This document shows positions 1 through 5,110 of a stretch of 5,110 nt of DNA, piece by piece. A program made the position numbers and the translations under genes. The notes under the pieces were generated by a model. The model worked only from the letters and a program-made list of their open reading frames with translations. It was not told where the DNA came from and searched no databases. The stretch is from Roseiarcus sp. (lineage in GTDB: Bacteria; Pseudomonadota; Alphaproteobacteria; Rhizobiales; Beijerinckiaceae), in NCBI GenBank assembly GCA_030153205.1, contig JASLHV010000019.1, positions 1 to 5,110 of the forward strand. The letters are read 5' to 3'. Each line of letters begins with the position of its first letter. Within the stretch, counting starts at the first letter, position 1.

Positions 1-21
1 CGCGCGACGGCGCTTCGCACC

Positions 22-1506
22 TTACTGCTTCCAGGACATCGCCGAAAGATCGTTCACGAAAATCGGCGAATCTTTCCATAGTCCTTGTAAGTTCGCATTT
101 TCGACATTGATCTGTTGAAGCTGGAAGAGGAAGGCGTTGACGCAATCGTCGGCGATCTTCTTCTGCGCTTCGCCAATGTATTTCTTGAACGTCGCCAAAT
201 CGGGCGCGGCGTTCAGCTTGGCGATAATGTCCTGAAAATCTTTGTTGTCGTACTGATAGTAATAGTTGGGATTAGCGTAGATATCGATATCCAACGGCTC
301 GACATGGCTGATGATCGTCAGGTCGTAATTCTTGTTGGTGTAGACGCCTGACAGCCATTGCGCCCATTCGACGTTCTCGATCTTCGCCGTGATGCCGACT
401 TCGCCGAGTTCGGCGGCGATGATCTCACCGCCCTGTCGCGCATAGGGCGGCGGCGGCAGCGTCAACGTGAGATTCAACGGCGTCGTGACGCCCGCCTCCT
501 TGAGCAGCGCTTTGGCCTTCTCCGGATCGTGTGGATATTGGCCGGTGAGATCGATATAGCCGGGGTCGTTCGGCGTGAGATGAGAGCCGATGGGCGCGGC
601 ATATCCGTTCATCGCGCCGTCGATGATCGCCTTGCGGTCAATCGCATAGGCGATCGCTTGGCGTATTTTAAGATCGTCGAGCGGCTTCTTCTTGTTGTTC
701 ATCGCGAGGATCGTTTTGCCCTCGGTGCCGCCGACTGTCACTTTGAAGCGCGGGTCGTTCTTGAACTGATCGACCGCCTGCAAATTCGCGAAGAGCGGGA
801 AGGCGTCGACGTCGCCAGCGAGGAGCGCGGCGACAGCGGCCGCTGGATCGTTGATGATCTTGAACGTCGCTTTGGCCATGGCGATCTTGCTCGGATCGCG
901 AAAACCGTCCCATTTTTCGAGCGTAACCGACGAACCTTTGTTCCAATTGCTGAGCTTATAGGGCCCGGTTCCGACCGGGTTCGTGGCGTTGGAGGCCGCG
1001 CTTTTCTCGTCAACAATGACGGCGGTGTTCATGCCGAGATGGAAGAGCGCCTGGAAGCTCGGCTGCTTGAAAGTGATGGAGACGGTCTGCGGGTCAGGCG
1101 TGTCGACCTTGTCGATCGAGGCGAAGAAGGCTTTGTCCTTATTCGTCGAATCTTTCGCCGCGGCGCGCTCGAAGGAGAATTTCACATCCTTGGAGGAGAA
1201 GGTCTCGCCATCCTGAAACTTGACGCCGGACTTCAGCTTGAACGTCACTGTCTTGAGGTCGGGAGACAATGTCCAGCTATCGGCCAGCAAAGGTCCGACC
1301 GAAAAATCCTCGTTAATGCGCGTCAGACCCTCGAAGATATTGTAGTGCGTGATCTGCCCGATCGCGGCGGCTGCGCCCGCGGTCGGATCAAGACCAGGCG
1401 GCTCGAGGACCATACCGATGGTGACGCTGTCCTTCGGCGCTGCGAGCGCCGAGAAGCTAAGAAGCGCGGCGCCCGCCGCGACGATAAAGCGAAACGAATG
1501 ACGCAT
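22..1506 (-). CDS. Periplasmic solute-binding protein, family 5 (peptide/nickel/opine ABC importer)
   Basis: This 494-residue protein should bind a peptide or peptide-like solute in the periplasm and deliver it to an ABC permease. Residues 1-22 form a Sec signal peptide: a basic N-terminus (Arg2, Arg6), a hydrophobic core, and an A-L-A|A cleavage site after residue 22. There is no lipobox cysteine, so the mature protein is soluble. Family-5 hallmarks follow in order: the LADSW...LKSGVKFQDG block at about 75-100, NPVGTGPYKL at 176-185, IRQAIAYAIDR at 281-291, and DPEKAKALLKEAG at 327-339. The length is normal for the family. An upstream in-frame ATG at 1572 would add 22 residues before the signal peptide, so I chose the ATG at 1506, which follows a GAGGAGA ribosome site. 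The gene lies apart from the ATPase genes (2899-4823) on the same strand, so pairing with that importer is inferred. The substrate cannot be read from the sequence. Confidence 0.93.
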   Translation of the reverse strand: MRHSFRFIVAAGAALLSFSALAAPKDSVTIGMVLEPPGLDPTAGAAAAIGQITHYNIFEGLTRINEDFSVGPLLADSWTLSPDLKTVTFKLKSGVKFQDGETFSSKDVKFSFERAAAKDSTNKDKAFFASIDKVDTPDPQTVSITFKQPSFQALFHLGMNTAVIVDEKSAASNATNPVGTGPYKLSNWNKGSSVTLEKWDGFRDPSKIAMAKATFKIINDPAAAVAALLAGDVDAFPLFANLQAVDQFKNDPRFKVTVGGTEGKTILAMNNKKKPLDDLKIRQAIAYAIDRKAIIDGAMNGYAAPIGSHLTPNDPGYIDLTGQYPHDPEKAKALLKEAGVTTPLNLTLTLPPPPYARQGGEIIAAELGEVGITAKIENVEWAQWLSGVYTNKNYDLTIISHVEPLDIDIYANPNYYYQYDNKDFQDIIAKLNAAPDLATFKKYIGEAQKKIADDCVNAFLFQLQQINVENANLQGLWKDSPIFVNDLSAMSWKQ

Positions 1507-1510
1507 CGGT

Positions 1511-1517
1511 TCTCCTC
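1511..1517 (-). promoter_or_regulatory. Ribosome binding site of the solute-binding protein gene
   Basis: On the minus strand this reads GAGGAGA, a near-perfect Shine-Dalgarno sequence four bases before the ATG at 1506. It decides the start in favour of 1506 over the longer reading frame from 1572, because the resulting protein begins exactly with a Sec signal peptide. Confidence 0.8.
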
Positions 1518-1539
1518 GAGCCCTCGGCTTTAAAAGCGG

Positions 1540-1572
1540 GGTATAGCAATCCCACGCGAGGGGCGCCGTCAA
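1540..1572 (-). promoter_or_regulatory. Candidate housekeeping promoter of the solute-binding protein gene
   Basis: On the minus strand a TTGACG -35-like box (1572-1567) is followed by GCTATACC (1547-1540). These resemble the alphaproteobacterial TTGACG and GCTANAWC elements, and TGC precedes TATACC as in an extended -10. The spacing from TTGACG to TATACC is about 21 bases, longer than usual, so either it is a weak or activator-dependent promoter or one of the boxes is fortuitous. Transcription would begin about 25-30 bases before the ATG at 1506, leaving room for the ribosome site. Confidence 0.3.
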
Positions 1573-1578
1573 GCGCCC
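1561..1578. promoter_or_regulatory. Short dyad (GGGCGC-N6-GCGCCC) over the putative -35 box
   Basis: A perfect 6-bp inverted repeat, GGGCGC at 1561-1566 and GCGCCC at 1573-1578, frames the six bases that read TTGACG on the minus strand. Its placement over the putative -35 of the solute-binding protein gene is what a repressor operator would look like. In G+C-rich DNA an arm this short can also arise by chance, and no second copy was seen in the window. Confidence 0.2.
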
Positions 1579-1590
1579 TGCGCCGCCGGA

Positions 1591-1619
1591 TTGCGAGCCG
1601 CGCCGAAGCGTCGCAGAAT
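1591..1619 (+). promoter_or_regulatory. Candidate promoter of the DUF1761 gene
   Basis: TTGCGA (1591-1596) and CAGAAT (1614-1619) are separated by 17 bases, each matching four of six positions of the sigma-70 consensus. Transcription would start near 1626, giving a leader of about 45 bases before the ATG at 1672. It would lie back-to-back with the divergent promoter of the solute-binding protein gene. Confidence 0.28.
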
Positions 1620-1671
1620 CTCATGACGAAGAGACGCAGACACTCGCCAAATTGCGCTTTAAGGGGGCCTA

Positions 1672-2079
1672 ATGGAAGAAATTCCCATTAATTTCTGGGC
1701 GTTGACCGTTGCGGCGCTGATCCGCATCGTCTTAGGCGCTCTGTGGTATTCGCCAATCGCCTTCATCGAAAGCTGGCGCAGGATCGTCGGCCTCGACGAG
1801 GCGACGATGAAGGCCGGCATGGGGCGCGCTATCGCCGTCGATGTCGTCGGGGCGTTGGTCATGGCTTTTGTGCTCGTTCGTTCCGTCGGCTACGCCGGAG
1901 CAGCGACGCTTCTTCAAGGCGCCGAAGCGGGCTTTTGGAACTGGCTCGGCTTCATCGCGGTCGTTTTGTTGAGCGCCACAATGCATGAGCATCGGCCGCT
2001 CAAATATTTCGCGATAAACGCCGGCTACAACTTGATCGCCTTGATTTTGATGGGCGCTTTGCTGGCCGTCTGGCGGTGA
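1672..2079 (+). CDS. DUF1761 family four-helix membrane protein
   Basis: This 135-residue inner-membrane protein of unknown function resembles the DUF1761 family. Four hydrophobic segments are visible at about residues 8-26, 52-72, 88-104 and 112-133. The first ends in GALWYSP (22-28), the tryptophan-tyrosine motif typical of the family. WLGFIAV (91-97) and the closing Gly-Tyr-Asn...LMGALLAVW segment (118-134) also fit it. The length is usual for the family. The start ATG at 1672 follows AAGGGGG (1661-1667), a plausible but not ideal ribosome site, with a four-base gap. The gene stands alone on the plus strand, divergent from the solute-binding protein gene and convergent with the DUF2852 gene, so context suggests no partner. 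No catalytic residues can be recognised. Confidence 0.85.
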   Translation: MEEIPINFWALTVAALIRIVLGALWYSPIAFIESWRRIVGLDEATMKAGMGRAIAVDVVGALVMAFVLVRSVGYAGAATLLQGAEAGFWNWLGFIAVVLLSATMHEHRPLKYFAINAGYNLIALILMGALLAVWR

Positions 2080-2135
2080 CGAAAGCGCACCGGCCGCGAG
2101 ACACGGCTAAGCGCGTTAGCGGGTCCTTGTGCGCC

Positions 2136-2169
2136 ATAAAAGAACCGCGGCGCCGATGAGCGCCGCGGT
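2136..2169 (-). terminator. Intrinsic terminator of the DUF2852 gene
   Basis: A perfect 10-bp inverted repeat (ACCGCGGCGC at 2144-2153 and GCGCCGCGGT at 2160-2169) encloses a six-base loop. Read on the minus strand, the stem is followed by TCTTTTAT, the U-rich tail of a rho-independent terminator, about 58 bases past the DUF2852 stop. On the plus strand the stem is followed by CGTTACAACTT with no U-run, so it should terminate DUF1761 transcripts poorly, if at all. The rest of the 147-bp convergent gap (2080-2226) holds only weak inverted repeats such as GCTAA-N5-TTAGC near 2107-2121. Confidence 0.85.
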
Positions 2170-2226
2170 CGTTACAACTTGCGTGGATGATGATATCTGC
2201 CGGACTCGCGAGGAGCGGCCTAAGCG

Positions 2227-2736
2227 TCAGGCCGTTGGGCCCGGCTGTTCCGGACGGCTTCGTCGCTCGTTCATAAACCGCTCGAACTCTTCGCGGTCTT
2301 TGGCGCGACGAATGTTCTCGACGAAAGTCGAAAATTCGCGATGCGCTTCCTCGAGCTTACGGCGCTCTTCGTCGAGCCGCGCGATCTCGGCGGCGCGCCA
2401 CTCGTCGAACGCCATATTCCCGCTGGAACGGCCACCGAAGCCCGGGGCGCCCCAAGGGCCAGACCGAAATGCGCTGCGCGCCTCTCGCCATTTTTCCTGC
2501 GCGGCGCTCGTCATGTCGCCGCGATAGCCGGACTTATGTTGCCAGATTTTGAAAGCGAGGATCGCTAGACCGATCGGCCAGAAGATGACGAAGCCGAGGA
2601 TCATGGCCAGCAATTCCGGCGGGCTCCAACCCCAACCGAAACAGGCGCGGCCGCGCCCAGCGGGCGCACGCCAATCGTTCGAAACCCACTCCGGCGAAGG
2701 ACCCGAACCGCCAGCGGCGCCAAAACCCGTGCTCAT
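2227..2736 (-). CDS. DUF2852 family single-pass membrane protein
   Basis: This 169-residue protein matches the DUF2852 family, whose function is unknown to me. The first 36 residues are Gly/Pro/Ser-rich. A single transmembrane helix spans about 41-64 (ELLAMILGFVIFWPIGLAIL and following). A Gly-rich linker at about 92-107 leads to a highly charged, probably helical or coiled-coil tail at about 109-160, rich in Glu and Arg (for example ARLDEERRKLEEAHREF at 119-135). An upstream ATG at 2790 would extend the protein by 18 residues. I chose 2736 because a strong GGGAGG ribosome site lies six bases before it and Met-Ser-Thr begins the family-like part. The stop is followed by an intrinsic terminator. 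The gene lies downstream of the ATPase genes on the same strand, 162 bp past their end; a shared role is not indicated. Confidence 0.85.
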   Translation of the reverse strand: MSTGFGAAGGSGPSPEWVSNDWRAPAGRGRACFGWGWSPPELLAMILGFVIFWPIGLAILAFKIWQHKSGYRGDMTSAAQEKWREARSAFRSGPWGAPGFGGRSSGNMAFDEWRAAEIARLDEERRKLEEAHREFSTFVENIRRAKDREEFERFMNERRSRPEQPGPTA

Positions 2737-2742
2737 GAAGAG

Positions 2743-2748
2743 CCTCCC
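2743..2748 (-). promoter_or_regulatory. Ribosome binding site of the DUF2852 gene
   Basis: The minus strand reads GGGAGG six bases before the ATG at 2736. It is the best Shine-Dalgarno match near either candidate start and selects 2736 over the in-frame ATG at 2790. I found no convincing promoter in the 162-bp gap upstream (2737-2898). Confidence 0.75.
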
Positions 2749-2898
2749 ATTAAACGCCGTCGGCTCCGAGCGCGTCACGCGCCGGCTCATGACGGCAAAG
2801 TAACGAGCGTAAAGATTTGGTCGGCGATAGACGCGCGCAAGGGGAGGACAGCGAATAATTTTTCACCGATGCTGCGGCCCGCTTTTAAGCCGTTCATC

Positions 2899-3852
2899 CT
2901 ACAATGGAAAATGGCAGGAGACTTGGCGGCCGTCCGAGAGCGGCCTAAGGCGCGGCGCCTCCTGGCGGCATCGCGGCTGAGCGAAAGGGCACCGCTCGGC
3001 ATAGGCGCAGCCATCGCCGGCAGGCGCGGCCGGCGCAGGCCTAGGCGTCGCCCGTCGTTCGCCTTGCAGCTTTGGCGCAGCGTCGAGCAAGGCGCGCGTA
3101 TAAGGATGGGCCGGCGCTGAGAGCAGGCTCTCGGCCGGTCCAGTCTCGACGAAACGGCCGCGATAGATCACGGCGATTTCGTCGCAGACATGTTCGACGA
3201 CAGCGAGATCGTGACTGATCAGGAGATAGGTCACGCCCGAACGCTGCTGCAACTCCATCATCAGATTGAGCACTTGCGCCTGGACCGACACGTCCAGCGC
3301 CGAGACGGGCTCGTCGGCGACCACCAGCTTCGGCTGCGTGATCAAGGCGCGCGCAATGGCGATACGCTGGCGTTGGCCGCCGGAAAACTCATGCGGATAT
3401 TTTTTTCCATCGGCGGCGTTGAGGCCGACCGCCTCCAGCAAGGCCGCAACGCGCGTCGCCATGTCGTCGCGCGAAATTCCATCGAGACAGGCGAGAGGCT
3501 CAGCGATAATGCGCGCGACGGTCTGGCGCGGATCGAGCGAGCCATAAGGATCTTGAAAAATCATCTGCATATGCGCGCGCATCCGGCGCAGTTCGGCGCG
3601 CGAGGCCTCGCCAAGCGAACGTCCCATCAGTTTGGCTTCGCCCGAAGTCGGCCATTCGAGCGCGATGGCGCAGCGCGCCAGCGTAGATTTGCCGGAGCCG
3701 GATTCCCCGACAATGCCGAAGGAGCGACCGGCAGCGAGCGTAAGATTGACGCCGTCGACGGCGCGCAGAAGCATCTTTGCGCCAAAGGGACGCTCGCTCG
3801 CCAGACGGTACGTTTTGACGAGATTGATCAGTTGCAGAAGCGGCTCGCTCAT
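2899..3852 (-). CDS. DppF/OppF-type ATP-binding protein of a peptide/nickel ABC importer
   Basis: This 317-residue cytoplasmic ATPase forms half of the D/F pair that drives import through the membrane permeases. All nucleotide-binding motifs are intact: Walker A GESGSGKST (49-57), Q-loop Gln100 in the IFQDPYGSLDPR segment typical of the F subunit, signature FSGGQRQR (156-163), Walker B LVVADEP with Asp180 and Glu181, D-loop SALD (184-187), and switch His214. The oligopeptide-type C-terminal extension (HPYTRALLDAAP, 249-260) ends with four cysteines (282, 288, 295, 313) in the C-x5-C-x6-C-x17-C pattern. The ATG overlaps the stop of the DppD-type gene by four bases (ATGA, 3849-3852), so translation is probably coupled; a GGAG lies eight bases upstream inside that gene. 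The substrate class (peptide, glutathione, nickel, opine) cannot be resolved from this subunit. Confidence 0.95.
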   Translation of the reverse strand: MSEPLLQLINLVKTYRLASERPFGAKMLLRAVDGVNLTLAAGRSFGIVGESGSGKSTLARCAIALEWPTSGEAKLMGRSLGEASRAELRRMRAHMQMIFQDPYGSLDPRQTVARIIAEPLACLDGISRDDMATRVAALLEAVGLNAADGKKYPHEFSGGQRQRIAIARALITQPKLVVADEPVSALDVSVQAQVLNLMMELQQRSGVTYLLISHDLAVVEHVCDEIAVIYRGRFVETGPAESLLSAPAHPYTRALLDAAPKLQGERRATPRPAPAAPAGDGCAYAERCPFAQPRCRQEAPRLRPLSDGRQVSCHFPL

Positions 3853-4823
3853 GCGACGCGCTCCGCTTCGTCGAGACGGATGCAGCGAGCGATCCGTCCG
3901 TTCGCCAGCGCGACCGGCGGCGGAGACGACGCCGAACAGGCCTCAATCGTCAGCGCGCAACGGCCCGCGAAGGGGCAGCCTTTCGGCGCCGCGCCGGCTG
4001 AAGGCGCCGACCCAGGAATTGTGCGCAGCCGTTCGCCGCGCGCATGACCCAGCCGCGGCCGTGCGTCGAGAAGCGCCCGCGTATAGGGATGCGCGGGATG
4101 GTCGAGAACATCGCGCGCAGCGCCGCTCTCCATCACCATGCCGCCATAGAGCACGACGATGCGCTCACAATTCTGCGCGATCACCGCGAGGTCATGGCTG
4201 ACCAGGATGAGCGCCATTTCCGTCTGCTCGCGGAGTTCGACAAGAAGATCGAGGATTTGCGCCTGCACCGTCACGTCGAGGGCGGTCGTCGGCTCGTCCG
4301 CGACGACGAGTTTCGGTCCGCAGCTCAACGCCATGGCGATCATGGCGCGCTGCCTCTGGCCGCCGGAGAGCTGGTGCGGAAAGGCGCGGGCGCGGCGCTC
4401 GGGATCGGGCAATCCCACCCGCGCCAGCAGCCGTACCGCCTCGGCCATCGCCGCATTCCGCGACAGGCCGCGATGCAGTCCGAGAGGCTCGGCGATCTGC
4501 CGCCCGATCGTGTGCAAGGGATTGAGTGCGGTCATCGGCTCTTGAAAGATCATTGCGATGCGATCGCCGCGTATTTCGCGCCATTGCGTCTCGTCGAGCT
4601 TGGTCAAGTCGCGATCGTCGAAGCGGATCGCGCCCGAGGTCATGGCGCCTTCCGGCAGAAGGCCCATCAGGGCCAAGGCGGTCATCGTCTTGCCTGAGCC
4701 GGATTCGCCGACGACGCCAAGCGTCGCGCCGCGTTCGAGTGTGAAGGAGACGTCCTTGACGATGCGCCGCGCGCCGTCAGGCGTCGGCAGATCGATATTG
4801 AGTCCCTCGATCTCCAGCAGCAT
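3849..4823 (-). CDS. DppD/OppD-type ATP-binding protein of a peptide/nickel ABC importer
   Basis: This 324-residue cytoplasmic ATPase should heterodimerise with the F-type ATPase encoded directly downstream. Intact motifs are Walker A GESGSGKT (39-46), Q-loop Gln94 in IFQEPMTALNPLHTIG (the D-type version), signature LSGGQRQR (152-159), Walker B LVVADEP with Asp176 and Glu177, D-loop ALD (181-183), and switch His210. HPYTRALLDARP (245-256) marks the oligopeptide-type C-terminal region, followed by cysteines 283, 289, 296 and 314 with the same x5/x6/x17 spacing as in the F protein. The N-terminus (MLLEIEGLNIDLPTPDG) starts as OppD-family proteins normally do, and an in-frame TAG sits directly before the ATG, so the start is secure. 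No Shine-Dalgarno sequence is visible, which is odd for an operon gene and may mean coupling to translation from upstream. Confidence 0.95.
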   Translation of the reverse strand: MLLEIEGLNIDLPTPDGARRIVKDVSFTLERGATLGVVGESGSGKTMTALALMGLLPEGAMTSGAIRFDDRDLTKLDETQWREIRGDRIAMIFQEPMTALNPLHTIGRQIAEPLGLHRGLSRNAAMAEAVRLLARVGLPDPERRARAFPHQLSGGQRQRAMIAMALSCGPKLVVADEPTTALDVTVQAQILDLLVELREQTEMALILVSHDLAVIAQNCERIVVLYGGMVMESGAARDVLDHPAHPYTRALLDARPRLGHARGERLRTIPGSAPSAGAAPKGCPFAGRCALTIEACSASSPPPVALANGRIARCIRLDEAERVA

Positions 4824-4887
4824 CTAGCGAGGCTTTGTTTGAGTAGTGTACAAATGACGGCGCTCGTTGCGGGCCGCAGCGCCGATA

Positions 4888-5037
4888 TCCTCCCCTGTGG
4901 AGCGAAGCGCAACGCGGGAGGTGGATCGTGCGAAGCATGGCGGAGGGGGCTGCTGAGTCCCAAGCAAATCCTCTACGCCCTGTACCCCCTCCGCCGCGCT
5001 GCACACGACCCCCGTGCCCCGCTTTCGCGGGGGAGGA
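4888..5037. repeat. Inverted pair of a GC-rich intergenic repeat inside the transporter operon
   Basis: Two imperfect copies of one sequence lie head to head: the left at 4888-4950 reading plus, the right at 5037-4983 reading minus. Both begin TCCTCCCC, contain a GCGAA(A)GCG block, and end in GGCGGAGGGG. The innermost arms, GGCGGAGGGGG (4939-4949) and CCCCCTCCGCC (4985-4995), pair perfectly over 11 bp around a 35-base loop, and pairing continues outward with interruptions (for example 4926-4930 with 5004-5008). Each copy can also fold alone: 4889-4894 with 4916-4921, and 5017-5022 with 5027-5032. The layout resembles the dispersed palindromic mosaic elements (BIME/RIME type) of bacterial chromosomes. 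The element fills most of the 242-bp gap between the permease and ATPase genes. Membership of a dispersed family is inferred, since only this pair is in the window. Confidence 0.7.
5017..5032 (-). other. GAAA-tetraloop hairpin in the intercistronic RNA
   Basis: In the sense of the operon transcript this reads CCCCGC-GAAA-GCGGGG, a perfect 6-bp G+C stem closed by a GNRA-class tetraloop, a very stable RNA fold. It lies about 34 bases past the permease stop. No U-run follows, so it is not a standard intrinsic terminator. A role as an mRNA-stability or 3'-end-protecting stem between permease and ATPase messages is possible. Confidence 0.5.
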
Positions 5038-5065
5038 AAGGGGGGCTTCTTTTGATCGTCCTGCA

Positions 5066-5110
5066 TCAGCGTCTCGCCCTGAGGCGCGGATCGAGAAGAT
5101 CGCGCAGACC
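5066..5110 (-). CDS. C-terminal end of a DppC/OppC-type ABC permease (partial)
   Basis: Only the last 14 codons and a TGA stop lie in the window; the gene continues past 5110. They translate to GLRDLLDPRLRARR, matching the closing LxDxLDPRLR motif of DppC/OppC/GsiD-family inner-membrane permeases, which sits in the cytoplasm after the last helix. Position supports this, since a C-type permease normally precedes the D and F ATPase genes in these operons. The fragment is short, but the DPRLR ending directly upstream of a DppD-type gene makes other readings unlikely. Confidence 0.78.
   Translation of the reverse strand, partial: GLRDLLDPRLRARR

Noticed and set aside
358..1533. A 391-codon plus-strand open frame opposite the solute-binding protein gene
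   Set aside because: It mirrors the codon pattern of the real minus-strand gene. Its translation is Arg/Asp/Glu-rich with no domain or signal, as expected of an antisense shadow in G+C-rich DNA.
1507..1572. N-terminal extension of the solute-binding protein from the ATG at 1572
   Set aside because: It would bury the signal peptide behind 22 residues and run through the putative promoter. The GAGGAGA site supports the start at 1506.
2129..2527. Plus-strand open frame opposite DUF2852
   Set aside because: It overlaps the intrinsic terminator and the DUF2852 gene on the other strand. The Arg/Ser-rich translation looks like a shadow.
2737..2790. N-terminal extension of DUF2852 from the ATG at 2790
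   Set aside because: The GGGAGG site sits six bases before the ATG at 2736, and the extra 18 residues show no family similarity.
2878..2893. A CGGCTTAAAAGCGGG-like string on the minus strand after the F-type stop, resembling one on the plus strand near 1525-1541
   Set aside because: The match is about 15 bases with an indel, the two lie in opposite orientations relative to their neighbouring genes, and the core is a simple AT-rich palindrome, so chance is sufficient.
3190..4047. A 285-codon plus-strand open frame across the two ATPase genes
   Set aside because: It is antisense to the conserved motifs of both ATPases, crosses their junction, and has a low-complexity His/Arg-rich translation with no recognisable family.
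4044..4697. A 217-codon plus-strand open frame opposite the DppD-type gene
   Set aside because: It is antisense to the Walker B, signature and Q-loop coding region of a clearly real gene, and its translation has no family features.
4845..4850. TACACT on the minus strand as a -10 box for an internal promoter before the DppD-type gene
   Set aside because: No -35-like hexamer lies about 17 bases upstream and the leader would be only about 15 bases. It is too weak to annotate.

Overview
The window looks like ordinary chromosomal DNA of an alphaproteobacterium, most likely a Hyphomicrobiales (Rhizobiales) member. This rests on high G+C, a DUF2852-type protein (a family I associate with this order), Rhizobiales-like peptide/nickel ABC ATPases, and a GC-rich intergenic repeat of a style common in these genomes. 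A methylotroph or purple non-sulfur relative (Beijerinckiaceae/Methylocystaceae-like) would fit, but I cannot fix the genus. I see no insertion sequence, phage gene, CRISPR array, tRNA or rRNA.

Layout from the right end, reading the minus strand. The last 14 codons of a DppC/OppC-type permease enter at 5110 and stop at 5066. A 242-bp intercistronic gap follows, largely filled by two inverted copies of a GC-rich repeat (4888-5037). Next come the two ATPases of the same importer: a DppD/OppD type (4823-3849) and a DppF/OppF type (3852-2899), joined by a 4-bp ATGA overlap. Then, on the same strand, comes a single-pass membrane protein of the DUF2852 family (2736-2227), which ends in a clear intrinsic terminator (2136-2169). 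Facing it on the plus strand is a four-helix DUF1761 membrane protein (1672-2079). Divergent from that, on the minus strand, is a periplasmic family-5 solute-binding protein (1506-22).

Functionally, the permease, the two ATPases and probably the solute-binding protein belong to the peptide/nickel/opine (PepT) class of ABC importers. The binding protein delivers a substrate, probably a peptide or peptide-like compound, to a permease dimer powered by the D/F ATPase pair. The binding protein is unusual in sitting apart from the ATPases, behind two unrelated genes and with its own promoter region, so its membership in this particular importer is an inference. DUF1761 and DUF2852 have no assigned biochemical role.

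Nothing here convincingly amounts to an undescribed system. The observations most worth a second look are the inverted repeat pair inside the transporter operon, the open frame that exactly bridges the permease stop and the ATPase start, and a short dyad over the putative -35 box of the binding-protein gene.
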